This document shows positions 29,892 through 39,321 of a stretch of 64,000 nt of DNA, piece after piece (positions within the stretch are counted from its first letter, which is position 1; every line of letters starts with the position of its first letter). This DNA comes from Candidatus Nanoarchaeia archaeon (lineage in GTDB: Archaea > Nanobdellota > Nanobdellia > Woesearchaeales > SKIA01), in assembly GCA_028279685.1 (NCBI GenBank), contig JANQNG010000059.1, positions 1 through 64,000 on the forward strand. The letters run 5' to 3'. Under the pieces are notes generated by a model that had not been told where the DNA came from, did not search any database, and saw nothing but the letters and a program-made list of their open reading frames with translations. The position numbers and the translations under genes were made by a program.

Positions 29892-30021
29892 GGGAACGTA
29901 GCTCAGACTGGGACGACGCCCAACTTCGGTGTTGCAGCAAAGAGCACTACGCTGAAGACGTAGGTGAGCAATTCAGAATCTGGATTACCCTAAATCCTGG
30001 GTTCAAATCCCAGCGTTCCCA
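29892..30021 (+). tRNA. tRNA-Phe(GAA) with two introns (29913-29940 and 29967-29994, 28 nt each)
   Basis: Exons join to GGGAACGTAGCTCAGACTGGGAGAGCACTACGCTGAAGACGTAGGTGTCCTGGGTTCAAATCCCAGCGTTCCCA, a complete 74-nt cloverleaf. Confidence 0.9.
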
Positions 30022-30145
30022 CTTTTTTTAATTTCTTCGTGTTTTTTATATCCTGAATATCTTCTGTACTTTGCCAGAATATTTTCAACTTTTTTGGGCA
30101 AAGCTCTATTAATAACTTCTTTCATTGCATTATTAAGGTGATAAT

Positions 30146-30373
30146 GTGAAAGAAATAATATTGACAAAAAATGCGAAAGTAAGAGCTGCTCAAAGAGGAA
30201 CAACAGAAGCAAAGATCTCTTGGGCATTAAAGAACTCAGATTACACAAAATTAACAATAACTGATGTTAATGTTGCTGTGAAATCATTGCGTGATTCTGT
30301 GTTAAGAATATTCTTCAAAGAATTTCCGGAAAAACTGATTGTTCTTTCGGTAGTGAACAAGATTATCTTGTGA
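30146..30373 (+). CDS. DUF4258-like putative toxin
   Basis: IILTKNAKVRAAQRGTTEAKISWALKNSD...; followed by a DUF2283-like gene. Confidence 0.6.
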   Translation: MKEIILTKNAKVRAAQRGTTEAKISWALKNSDYTKLTITDVNVAVKSLRDSVLRIFFKEFPEKLIVLSVVNKIIL

Positions 30374-30382
30374 GGTGATAAT

Positions 30383-30613
30383 ATGATAACTGAGATAAAA
30401 GAAGAAAAGAGTAATATGCTAAGTGTTAAGCATGATAAGGAAGCAGACACAGTCTACCTTCATTTCAAAAATAAAATCTGCCAGAACGAAGTAATATTGA
30501 CTTCCCAAGTAGTCGAAGATATTCTCTTGGATTTTGATAGCAGAGGAAGATTAATAGGACTAGAGATATTAAACGCAGAGAATGTTGTTCATGAGGATAT
30601 GTTGCAGGAATAA
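30383..30613 (+). CDS. DUF2283-like protein (putative antitoxin)
   Basis: MLSVKHDKEADTVYLHFKN...EDILLDFDSRGRLIGLEILNAE. Confidence 0.8.
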   Translation: MITEIKEEKSNMLSVKHDKEADTVYLHFKNKICQNEVILTSQVVEDILLDFDSRGRLIGLEILNAENVVHEDMLQE

Positions 30614-30630
30614 GGAAAACTTTAAATACA

Positions 30631-30933
30631 ATGACATATTCTAATAACGTATGTTTTAAGGGTATGTTAGATGTCCGTTATCAAGAACTAAAGATTGATG
30701 TATCCAAAGCTGCAGCAACTGAATTGCTTAAGCATAATATGGATCTTTATGATGTTAAAAAAGTTCTTGAGGAAGGCTCTACTAGTCCTAGAAAACGTAA
30801 AAAAGAAACTGTAGAGAAATGGCTCAATAAAGGCAATAAGACAATTGAAGTTGTTGTTGTCAAAGTCTACGATGAAGTCATAAAACAACACAAGTGGTTA
30901 TTGATTCACTGTGGGATATTTACTAAAAAATGA
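30631..30933 (+). CDS. DUF4258-like putative toxin
   Basis: MLDVRYQELKIDVSKAAATELLKHNMDLYDVKKVLEEG...; directly upstream of a zinc-finger/AbrB antitoxin. Confidence 0.65.
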   Translation: MTYSNNVCFKGMLDVRYQELKIDVSKAAATELLKHNMDLYDVKKVLEEGSTSPRKRKKETVEKWLNKGNKTIEVVVVKVYDEVIKQHKWLLIHCGIFTKK

Positions 30934-30980
30934 AACCGGAAAAATTGAAAATTTTGGGATTCATTTTTTGAGAAGAAAAA

Positions 30981-31280
30981 ATGAAGTGTCATAATTGTAA
31001 TAAAGCTATGAAGCGAAGAACTGATCTGAAATTTAATAAACATACTGTAAAAGGCTGGAAATGTTCTTGTGGAGAAGAATATTTTGATTCAGAAGATGCA
31101 CAGAGAATATTATTATTGAATAAATTAAAGAATAAAGGTTTTGAACTTAAACTCAATAGAGTAAAAAGTAATCTTATTCTCAGAATACCAAAAGAAGTCG
31201 GAAAAGCAATGGGCCTCAATGAGAAAGACATAGTACATTTTTCTATGAAGAATGACAAGGAAATAGTGATAAAGACTTAG
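30981..31280 (+). CDS. Zinc-finger plus AbrB-like putative antitoxin
   Basis: MKCHNCNKAMKRR...GWKCSCGEEYF...NLILRIPKEVGKAMGLNEKD. Confidence 0.7.
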   Translation: MKCHNCNKAMKRRTDLKFNKHTVKGWKCSCGEEYFDSEDAQRILLLNKLKNKGFELKLNRVKSNLILRIPKEVGKAMGLNEKDIVHFSMKNDKEIVIKT

Positions 31281-32122
31281 CTCTTCGCTGCAATATACGA
31301 TGCCAGAATAATCAACATTCCTCCGATTATTTCATTTAATGTAGGTAATTCAAAGAAAACAATCATAGCGAATATTATGGGAAAGAGAATATCTAATAAT
31401 ATGATTATTCCTCCGAGTTGTGCTTTTATCTTCTCGAGACCCTTGTAGATCATCACAAATGGTACTGCTGTGAAAACAGTACCTAGACACAGGACAATAA
31501 GGGAATCGTGAAGCGTGAATCTGGGTAAATCAATGAAGAGCAGAGGAAGTACAAAAGGAATTGCTATGATGTTCTGCCAGCAAGTAAGAGACAACTTATT
31601 ATAATGCTTGAATGTCTTTGAGAGAACATACACCAATCCAAAACCCATTCCTGCAAGCAATCCTGCTATTGAACCGATGAAGCTTTCAGTAACAAAGAAT
31701 GATTGGGGAGAGAGCACTACAACGATTCCAATGATTGCAATCAATAAGGCAATAAAAGTTTTTTTTGTTATCTTTTCTTTCAGTATAAGATGTGCGAATA
31801 CAATCATCCATATGGAAGAGGAATACATAAGTAACACAGCAGATGGAATTGATATGAACTGAATTGACAGGAAATACCCCAGTATAATGAAACCGTGGAT
31901 TGCCCCGAAGAACAGTAATTTGCCTTTCTCCTTCTTTAATGGAGATAGTTTTGATCGTGTGAGCTTTATCCAGATATATAATGCTATTGCAGCAATGGTT
32001 ACTCTGAAGAATGACAGATTATATGCTCCAAAATTGCTTCCCCATCTAACAATTAAAGGAATAAATCCTATCAGTGCACCAGCAATAATTATTTGCATCA
32101 ATCCTTTCGTCTGTTGTTTCAT
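31277..32122 (-). CDS. EamA/DMT-superfamily transporter
   Basis: 10-TM EamA-like ORF. Confidence 0.85.
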   Translation of the reverse strand: MKQQTKGLMQIIIAGALIGFIPLIVRWGSNFGAYNLSFFRVTIAAIALYIWIKLTRSKLSPLKKEKGKLLFFGAIHGFIILGYFLSIQFISIPSAVLLMYSSSIWMIVFAHLILKEKITKKTFIALLIAIIGIVVVLSPQSFFVTESFIGSIAGLLAGMGFGLVYVLSKTFKHYNKLSLTCWQNIIAIPFVLPLLFIDLPRFTLHDSLIVLCLGTVFTAVPFVMIYKGLEKIKAQLGGIIILLDILFPIIFAMIVFFELPTLNEIIGGMLIILASYIAAKS

Positions 32123-32140
32123 GATAATGTCCTCTCAAAT

Positions 32141-32833
32141 CTAATTATGTTCATAATAACAGTTAAACAATTTTTCCATGAACCTAATGAATGGTTTGTC
32201 TTTGATGAGCATGATGGTATTTGATTGTCTCATAACGAACAAGAGTTCCTTTCCATCATGAATAGACATAACAACGCCTTCGTTTTCTATAGGTTTTACC
32301 GTTCCTTGTAATTTCTTCCATTTTTCGAAGTTCTTTTTTGTTTCTTCATCGTAGCGGCCTAATGTCTTCATCTCTACATTCTTCTTTTTTCTTTCATTTA
32401 ATATTCTGATAAATTCAGGATCGGTCTTGAAATCATATTTGACATTATAATTATATTTTTTTGAGGAAATCATGCTTTTGATTATTCTTTTGAAATTACG
32501 CTCGCCTTTAACAATCTGAACGTTTTCATGTTCGTGACTTTCATAAATTGCTTTGAATTGCTTTATTTGTTGCTCTGTTTTATCTAATACTTGTTTCTTC
32601 TTCTGTATATATTCGTTCAATGATTTTGGGTCTGAAGGAACGTATTTCCTTGTTTTTTCTGGGATTGTTTTTGCTAGTCCTTTCTCTTCTAATGATGCCA
32701 GAACATCATAGATTCTTCCATAAGGGATTCTTGATTCCTTGCAGACATGGGCTGCTGTGGTCTTACCTAGCTTGAGTAATGTTTCGTAAGCTTTAGCTTC
32801 ATTCTGAGTCAATCCAATCTCGCTTAAATCCAT
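32141..32833 (-). CDS. TrmB-family transcriptional regulator
   Basis: LTQNEAKAYETLLKLGKTTAAHVCKESRIPYGRIYDVLASLEEKGL. Confidence 0.85.
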   Translation of the reverse strand: MDLSEIGLTQNEAKAYETLLKLGKTTAAHVCKESRIPYGRIYDVLASLEEKGLAKTIPEKTRKYVPSDPKSLNEYIQKKKQVLDKTEQQIKQFKAIYESHEHENVQIVKGERNFKRIIKSMISSKKYNYNVKYDFKTDPEFIRILNERKKKNVEMKTLGRYDEETKKNFEKWKKLQGTVKPIENEGVVMSIHDGKELLFVMRQSNTIMLIKDKPFIRFMEKLFNCYYEHN

Positions 32834-32964
32834 AGTGTGGCTTCTGTATTGCTAGTTTATAACATTTTCGATTTGCCACCTCGTTTGTGGTGGCAAATAT
32901 TAATATAATTGTGCCATTGTCAAATAAATATGATAACAGAAAATTGTTGTGATGGTGGAAGAAA

Positions 32965-33387
32965 ATGAAAAAAGAAAAAAATAACAGAGTTGTAAAAATG
33001 AGGAAGAACTGGGAGAACTATGGTGCTTCCATAAATACAAATGATAATTCAGAATGTGCTAATGACAGCTATAAGGAAAGCGCTCTTTCAGTTGATGAAT
33101 TTTTTGATGATAAAGAAATAGATAAAATGAAGCGCATATGGGGTAATATTGTAGAGTATTCTGTCACACCCATTGATAAATCTACACAATCGTTGGAAGT
33201 GGTTCTACAGAATTGTTTGTGGCAGATGAGACCAAAATGTTGCATTGGCAAAAAAAATGGAGATTATCAAATATTAGAATCATATCTTGAAAAATACAAA
33301 GGATCCGCGGTTGAAATATGGATGAAACGTAAGGAATTCGTAATCAGGGCCATTAACTTTGGAGATGACGCGTTTGAAATTAAATAA
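32965..33387 (+). CDS. Hypothetical protein
   Basis: 140 aa ORF. Confidence 0.5.
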   Translation: MKKEKNNRVVKMRKNWENYGASINTNDNSECANDSYKESALSVDEFFDDKEIDKMKRIWGNIVEYSVTPIDKSTQSLEVVLQNCLWQMRPKCCIGKKNGDYQILESYLEKYKGSAVEIWMKRKEFVIRAINFGDDAFEIK

Positions 33388-33437
33388 TAGTTACCACAAC
33401 AAAAACCTATATAAACATCATTTTTTCTTCACTTTCT

Positions 33438-34076
33438 ATGAAGATACTCTGTTTTGCTGATCCTCATGGAGATATGCATGATATAGAAGCTGCTATGAAG
33501 AAAGCAAAGAAATGTGATTTCGCACTTTTGGCAGGAGACCATACATGGTTTGGCCAAGAAGAGGCAGATATTCTCAGGATAATCAATAAGTACAAGATCA
33601 AGACTTATGTTATCCACGGGAATCATGAAAATGAAGAAGAAACAGCAGCAATCGCAAAGAAGCTGAAATATGTCGATTTTGTCCATAGGAAAGTCATACG
33701 ATTAACAGATCATGACAAAAATGCTGTTCTTGTAGCGTATGGAGGGGGAGGATTCTCAGCAAAAGACCCTGAGTTCGAAGCATTTATCAAAAAATCAAAA
33801 AAACAACTGAAAAAGAACGATAAGATTATTCTTCTCGTCCATGGACCTCCCTACAAAACTAAGCTTGATCATATGCACAGCAGCTACGTAGGTTGCAAAA
33901 GCAGAAGAAACATTGTAAAAAAAGACAAACGCATCAAACTATTAGTGTGCGGTCATATTCATTTTGATTCATTGCTAGAAGCAGATGAAAACTCTTTCGA
34001 ACGAGGTATCATCGACGAACTTGGCAACGCTGTTATCATCAATCCAGGACCTATGGGTGTTATTGTTGAGCTATGA
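33438..34076 (+). CDS. Calcineurin-like metallophosphoesterase
   Basis: CFADPHGDMHD, LLAGDHTW, VIHGNHENE, LLVCGHIHFD. Confidence 0.9.
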   Translation: MKILCFADPHGDMHDIEAAMKKAKKCDFALLAGDHTWFGQEEADILRIINKYKIKTYVIHGNHENEEETAAIAKKLKYVDFVHRKVIRLTDHDKNAVLVAYGGGGFSAKDPEFEAFIKKSKKQLKKNDKIILLVHGPPYKTKLDHMHSSYVGCKSRRNIVKKDKRIKLLVCGHIHFDSLLEADENSFERGIIDELGNAVIINPGPMGVIVEL

Positions 34077-34120
34077 TGTTAATCCAAACATTTTAATACA
34101 ATCTCTTCTCCACAGCCACT

Positions 34121-35236
34121 ATGTACGAATCTATTATCAAAATAAGAAATAGTATAATATGGTTTTTCTATAGATTCCTTCTCAAGCCAGTATGCTTTTC
34201 ATTTGATCCAGAAGGTGTTCATAACTCATTTGTCAAGATAGGATCTTTCCTAGGCAGCAATCCTATTACAAGAGGATTAGTCGCACTCAAATTCGGCTAT
34301 CAGAACAAGATGCTTGAACAAACAGTATTGGGAATTAAATTCAAGAATCCTCTAGGATTAGCAGCGGGATTTGACAAAAACGCAGAACTGGTTAACATCA
34401 TTCCCAGCGTAGGATTTGGCTTTGAGGAAATAGGTTCTATAACAGGAGAGCCTTGTGAAGGGAATCCTAAACCAAGGCTCTGGAGAATTCCTAAAAGGAA
34501 AACATTAGCAGTCTACTACGGATTAATGAATGATGGCTGTGAAGTGTTAGCAAAAAGACTAGAAAGAAAGAGGTTCAAAATTCCTATAGGAGTTAGTATT
34601 GCAAAGACGAATTGCAAAGCAACAGTAAGCACTCAACGAGGTATTGATGATTATGTCAAAGCATTCAAGACAATGAAAAATATAGGGAAATATATCACTA
34701 TCAATATCAGTTGTCCTAACGCTTATGGAGGGAAACCATTTACAGACGCAAAAAAACTAGATAAACTCTTAGCGGCAACTGATAAGATAAAGGTAAAGAA
34801 ACCTGTCTTTCTTAAAATAGCACCAGATCTTTCGACAAAAGAGATTGATGCTATAATACGTGTTGTGAAAAAACATAATATTCAAGGGTTTATCTGTTCT
34901 AACTTGACGAAAAAAATCAAAGATAAAGAATTAAAACAATTATCTAAACACACACAAGGAGGCCTCAGTGGTGTTCCTGCAAAAAAACAATCAACGGAAC
35001 AAATAGCATACATTTACAAGAAAACAAAAGGCAAATATATCATCATTGGCTGTGGAGGAATCTTCTCGGCAAAAGATGCTTATGAAAAGATCAAAGCAGG
35101 CGCTACATTATTGCAATTAATAACTTCTATGATCTATGAAGGACCTCAGAATATTTCAGGAATCAATCAAGGATTGCTTAAACTTTTGAAAAGAGATGGA
35201 TATAAAAACATCAAACAAGCAATTGGTACAAAATGA
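34121..35236 (+). CDS. pyrD: Dihydroorotate dehydrogenase (class 2-like)
   Basis: NPLGLAAGFDKNAE, GFEEIGSITGEP, NISCPNAYGGKPF, GGLSGVPAKKQSTE. Confidence 0.93.
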   Translation: MYESIIKIRNSIIWFFYRFLLKPVCFSFDPEGVHNSFVKIGSFLGSNPITRGLVALKFGYQNKMLEQTVLGIKFKNPLGLAAGFDKNAELVNIIPSVGFGFEEIGSITGEPCEGNPKPRLWRIPKRKTLAVYYGLMNDGCEVLAKRLERKRFKIPIGVSIAKTNCKATVSTQRGIDDYVKAFKTMKNIGKYITINISCPNAYGGKPFTDAKKLDKLLAATDKIKVKKPVFLKIAPDLSTKEIDAIIRVVKKHNIQGFICSNLTKKIKDKELKQLSKHTQGGLSGVPAKKQSTEQIAYIYKKTKGKYIIIGCGGIFSAKDAYEKIKAGATLLQLITSMIYEGPQNISGINQGLLKLLKRDGYKNIKQAIGTK

Positions 35237-35266
35237 GAATAAGATAAAAAAATAAGAAAAAAGGGC

Positions 35267-35698
35267 TTATCGCCTCTTCTTCTTTCTCTTGACTTTCTTT
35301 TTGGCCTTCTTCTTTTTCTTTACTTTCTTCTTAGGTTTCTTTTTAGCCTTTTTCTTCTTTTTTGCTTTTTTCTTTTTCTTGGCTTTCTTTTTCTTCTTCT
35401 TTACTTTCTTCTTTTTCTTCACTTTCTTCTTAGCTTTCTTTTTGGCCTTTTTCTTTTTCTTTCTTCGTCCGCCGCCACCGACTTTCATCTTGGCACGGGC
35501 GATGTGACCGTGTTTGTCAATAAAGTACAGATAACCTGCTTCTTTCTTCACGCCGACTTTTGCGACAACTTGCTGTTTTGCTTTGCCTCTGCTTTTACCG
35601 CGGGCCATCTTTGACCTAGCCACATTACCTCTTCTGTCGACAAAATAGAGATAACCAGGCTCTTTTTTCACTCCAACTTTTGCAACGACTTGCGCCAT
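35267..35698 (-). CDS. Lysine-rich basic protein with a duplicated ~27-aa motif; candidate nucleoid protein
   Basis: VVAKVGVKKEPGYLYFVDRRGNVARSKM / VVAKVGVKKEAGYLYFIDKHGHIARAKM plus a long KKKAKKK tail; SD GGAGGT before ATG 35698. Confidence 0.75.
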   Translation of the reverse strand: MAQVVAKVGVKKEPGYLYFVDRRGNVARSKMARGKSRGKAKQQVVAKVGVKKEAGYLYFIDKHGHIARAKMKVGGGGRRKKKKKAKKKAKKKVKKKKKVKKKKKKAKKKKKAKKKKKAKKKPKKKVKKKKKAKKKVKRKKKRR

Positions 35699-35874
35699 TT
35701 TCCCTAAACCTCCTTTTTTCAAAAAAGTTATTTTTGATTCTTTGAGTATCTTCTTATTTATAAAACTTTTCAAAATGTGCTTTTTCCCGTCTTGATCAAG
35801 ACTTATTAGCAATATTTATAAATATAGGATATGCGTATATTATTGTAAATGGGAAGAGGTGGATTTCCTTTCTT

Positions 35875-36783
35875 ATGGCAGAGCCTATTCATCTTCAGGA
35901 CTTTAAGGCGGACTTTGTGCCTAGTATCAAAAGGCTTGAACTCTTCGCAAAACAATCTATACTCTCTAAGGATCTCGTAGGGAATTGGGTATCTCTCTTC
36001 AAGGGGAAAGGGATGGAATTTGCAGGATATAGGCCCTATGTTCCTACTGATGATGCAAGCAGAATCGACTGGAAAGCAACACTTCGTGCTAGAAGAACGC
36101 TTGTTCGGGAGAAGGAGGAAGAGCGAACATTAAAAGTGATGTTCTTTGTCGATGCAAGCAACAGCATGCTCTTTACCTCTACAGATAAGATCAAAGTAGA
36201 GTATGTGGCTGAAATGATAGCTGCAATGAGTTTTGCTATGGTTAGAACAGGGGATTCTGTTGGACTGGCTATGTTCACCAACAGACTTGTTAATTATTTG
36301 CCCGCTCAGACGGGGCAAGAACAGTTCAGAATCATGATCAAAGAACTCTCTGACCCTAAGAACTATGGAGGAATGTATAATATCGATCAGGCATTCAATG
36401 TACTTCTTTCATCGCTCGATGATAAAGCACTAATTATTATCGTCTCAGATTTTCTCGGGTTGAAAGGAGAATGGGAGAAACATCTCAAAATTGCATCAGC
36501 GTCGAATGAAGTTCTAGGCATTATGATAAGAGATCCAAGAGATAGACAAATGCCGAAAGGTACGGGTCAATATGTTCTCGAAGATCCATACTCAGGAGAG
36601 AAAGCCATTGTAGATGCTAATCAATACAGAGATTTTTTTGAGAGAGCAGTTACTGCTCAAGAAGAGGAGATTGCAACGCAGTTCAAGAGAACGCGATCGG
36701 ATTTTTTAAGTATACAGACTAATGAAAGCTTCGTTGATCCCATAGTAAGATTTTTTAAGAGAAGAAGCTTTACAGGAGGTTAA
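35875..36783 (+). CDS. DUF58-domain protein
   Basis: GMEFAGYRPYVPTDDASRIDWKATLRARRTLVREKEEERTL. Confidence 0.9.
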   Translation: MAEPIHLQDFKADFVPSIKRLELFAKQSILSKDLVGNWVSLFKGKGMEFAGYRPYVPTDDASRIDWKATLRARRTLVREKEEERTLKVMFFVDASNSMLFTSTDKIKVEYVAEMIAAMSFAMVRTGDSVGLAMFTNRLVNYLPAQTGQEQFRIMIKELSDPKNYGGMYNIDQAFNVLLSSLDDKALIIIVSDFLGLKGEWEKHLKIASASNEVLGIMIRDPRDRQMPKGTGQYVLEDPYSGEKAIVDANQYRDFFERAVTAQEEEIATQFKRTRSDFLSIQTNESFVDPIVRFFKRRSFTGG

Positions 36784-36784
36784 G

Positions 36785-37747
36785 ATGGTTTTTGAATTAA
36801 CATTTGAACATCCTGAATATTTGTGGTTGTTATTGTCATTGCCGCTCGTGGCAGTCTCCCATTTCTTTATGATACAGCATACAAAAAAAAAGGGATTGAA
36901 ATTTGCAAACTTTGATGCGCTGCGACGAGTTCATGGGTCTGGTGTGTTAACGAGAAATCTCATTCCGCTGATGATGCGACTGCTCATTCTGTTCTTTCTC
37001 ATCGTTGCTGTCTGCGGAACTATTTTTTGGTATTCAGGGCAAAGGCTAGATAATGATGTAGTCATAGCGATTGATACTTCAGCCTCAATGACTACAGAAG
37101 ATATAGAACCCTCGAGATTTGAAGCATCAAAGAAAGCTGCAGTAGGATTTGTGCAGAATCTCTCAGGAAAATCCAAGATAGGTGTTGTTGTCTTTTCAGG
37201 CATTGCTAAGGTAGTATTACCTCCCTCTGCTTCTAAGACAAGAGTGCAACAGGCTATTGAATCAATAGAGATTGAATTTGCAGGAGGAACAGATATTGCA
37301 GGTGCATTAATTGCATCAACGAATCTTCTCGCTACCTCTCCGAAAGGCAAGGCGATTGTTCTCTTCACTGATGGCTCTTCAACAGTAGGCGTCTCTGAGA
37401 AAGATACGCTTCAAAGAGGGGTAGATTACGCTGTTGCTAATCATGTAGTAGTCCATCCTATTGGTCTCGGAAGTGAAGAAGGAACACTAGGTTATATTCC
37501 TGCATTGCATAATGTCAGCGCAGCTTATGATAAGGAGAGTATGGAATTTATTGCCGAGCAAACAGAAGGCAAGCATTATCTTGCAGATAATACAGATAAA
37601 CTCAATGTTATTTTCGAGGAATTGAATGAAGAGGTACAGGAAGCGCTTATACCCTTTCCTCTGACTTTCTTTTCGTTGCTCATAGCATTATTGCTGCTGT
37701 TTATAGAATGGGGATTGATTAATACGCGATTTAGGGTTATTCCTTGA
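36785..37747 (+). CDS. VWA-domain (BatA-like) membrane protein
   Basis: Terminal TMs plus VWA MIDAS DTSAS. Confidence 0.9.
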   Translation: MVFELTFEHPEYLWLLLSLPLVAVSHFFMIQHTKKKGLKFANFDALRRVHGSGVLTRNLIPLMMRLLILFFLIVAVCGTIFWYSGQRLDNDVVIAIDTSASMTTEDIEPSRFEASKKAAVGFVQNLSGKSKIGVVVFSGIAKVVLPPSASKTRVQQAIESIEIEFAGGTDIAGALIASTNLLATSPKGKAIVLFTDGSSTVGVSEKDTLQRGVDYAVANHVVVHPIGLGSEEGTLGYIPALHNVSAAYDKESMEFIAEQTEGKHYLADNTDKLNVIFEELNEEVQEALIPFPLTFFSLLIALLLLFIEWGLINTRFRVIP

Positions 37748-38147
37748 AAGGATCATATCCTTGTTTGAGAAGATTTTGTATGGGTATAAAAAGGGGACTG
37801 GGAAGATTATTCCATGAGAACCATTCCCATCTTTCACACTTATCAGGTTCTAGAACTTCTGGTTCTCCAGAGTCAAGTTCTGCGAGAATATACAGTGTAA
37901 TGTAATGTTTATTTTCTTTTTTGAAGACATCATTCGTATAAGGGCCTGTTTTCATATTTTTAATATTTATTCCTACTTCTTCCATTACCTCTCTTTCAGC
38001 ACAATCTTTAGGATCTTCATTAAACTCAAGATGTCCTCCGGGAAAACTCCAAGAACCATCACCATGAGCATTTTTTCTCTTGCCCAATAATATCTTTCCG
38101 TCTCTCTTAATGATGACTCCAACTCCAACATTTGGTAATTTCCTCAT
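37737..38147 (-). CDS. NUDIX hydrolase
   Basis: GGHLEFNEDPKDCAEREVMEEVGI Nudix box. Confidence 0.93.
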   Translation of the reverse strand: MRKLPNVGVGVIIKRDGKILLGKRKNAHGDGSWSFPGGHLEFNEDPKDCAEREVMEEVGINIKNMKTGPYTNDVFKKENKHYITLYILAELDSGEPEVLEPDKCERWEWFSWNNLPSPLFIPIQNLLKQGYDPFKE

Positions 38148-38217
38148 GACAGGTAAGATTAGAGGTCTTATTTATAGTTACCGTAAACTTCTTAAATATG
38201 TTCTGGGAGAATATCCT

Positions 38218-38625
38218 ATGGATCAGATTGTGCTGAAAGTCATTATTTTCACATTAGCTACATGGCTCTTATCAGAAGTGCTGAAACCGGTTTTTCAGAA
38301 GGATATTAGAGCTCTTTTCATGAATGGTAAAATGCCTTCATCTCATACTGCAGTAACGGTGGCTCTTTTTGTTTGTTTGCTTATCTATGATGGCATAACA
38401 CTGCTATCGTTCTTTGCATTCATTATGATGATGATTATTGTCAGAGATGCTTTCAGCGTGAGGAAGGCAGTAGGCACTAATTCAGAATATATTAATACGT
38501 TACTCAAGAAAGTAGGTATAAAGAAAAAAGTTCGAGTGGTGCATGGACATACCTTCAATGAAGTCGTTGTGGGAGGTATTATAGGGGTTATTATTCCTGT
38601 TTTATTGTGGCTTCTTTTTGGGTAG
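38218..38625 (+). CDS. DUF212/PAP2-like membrane protein
   Basis: GKMPSSHTAVTVAL...RDAFSVRKAVG...HTFNEVVVGGIIG; start at MDQIV. Confidence 0.85.
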   Translation: MDQIVLKVIIFTLATWLLSEVLKPVFQKDIRALFMNGKMPSSHTAVTVALFVCLLIYDGITLLSFFAFIMMMIIVRDAFSVRKAVGTNSEYINTLLKKVGIKKKVRVVHGHTFNEVVVGGIIGVIIPVLLWLLFG

Positions 38626-38651
38626 AGATATGACCAAGATTGAAAAGAATG

Positions 38652-39065
38652 TTATTTTATCTTTGTCAGATCTTGATTGATAATAATTGGCTTTACCGCT
38701 TTAATTTCTGTTTTACAATAAGGCATATCAGGAATAGGGTTCCAGAGAAAGACCTTCTGATTCAACACATGAGCAAACCCTATCTCCATCAGAGTATTGC
38801 CTCCGATATAATTTTTGATGTTATGTCTATCAAGGTTCAACACGAGCACAGCATCAATATGTTGCATTTGCTTCCAAAAATCTCGAATAGCATCTGATTT
38901 GTATTTTTTTTGAAGCTTAATTTTTTCTATCTCATCATCAGATTTGCCAATGAACTCATCAGCAAAAGAAGAAAGAAAGGGGATATGCCCCATTGCTTTG
39001 AGTTTGTCCCTTACTTCAAGCATTTTCTCTGTATGGTGCATAGAGCTGATTATACCTATTTTCAT
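38652..39065 (-). CDS. Nucleoside 2-deoxyribosyltransferase-like protein
   Basis: IDAVLVLNLDRHNIKNYIGGNTLMEIGFAHVLNQKVFLW. Confidence 0.65.
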   Translation of the reverse strand: MKIGIISSMHHTEKMLEVRDKLKAMGHIPFLSSFADEFIGKSDDEIEKIKLQKKYKSDAIRDFWKQMQHIDAVLVLNLDRHNIKNYIGGNTLMEIGFAHVLNQKVFLWNPIPDMPYCKTEIKAVKPIIINQDLTKIK

Positions 39066-39176
39066 ATTTTTAGAGGTGCATATTCTCTTTTAAACCTTTC
39101 TTTAGTCTATAAGCATATCATAACTTTTAAAAACCAAGTTCTCGTTCTCTTTTTTATGTTCATACCTTCAGTATAT

Positions 39177-39321
39177 GCCCTCGTATCAAAGTCTTCGACT
39201 TTGGACGGATGCTCATTGGCATTCGCCTCCGTATCAAAGTCATGCGACTTTGGACGGATGCTCATTGGCATTCGCCTCCGCAATCAAAATCAGAGATTTT
39301 GGGCGGAAGCTCACTACGCTC
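39177..39321 (+). repeat. Three tandem minihelix repeats (48/49/48-bp period) abutting tRNA-Thr(TGT)
   Basis: Units at 39177-39212, 39225-39261, 39274-39310, separated by spacers such as TCATTGGCATTC. Confidence 0.85.

Noticed and set aside
35289-35507. 72-aa poly-Phe ORF on + strand
   Set aside because: Antisense of the lysine-rich tail; compositional artefact.
35875-37747. DUF58/VWA pair without an adjacent MoxR ATPase as a novel system
   Set aside because: These genes are commonly found with MoxR, but the partner may lie elsewhere in the genome; absence from this window is not evidence.
39177-39321. Possible CRISPR array (repeats of 36-37 nt)
   Set aside because: Spacers are only 10-12 nt and nearly identical, units contain internal structure with compensatory change, and the array runs into a tRNA. 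No cas genes seen.
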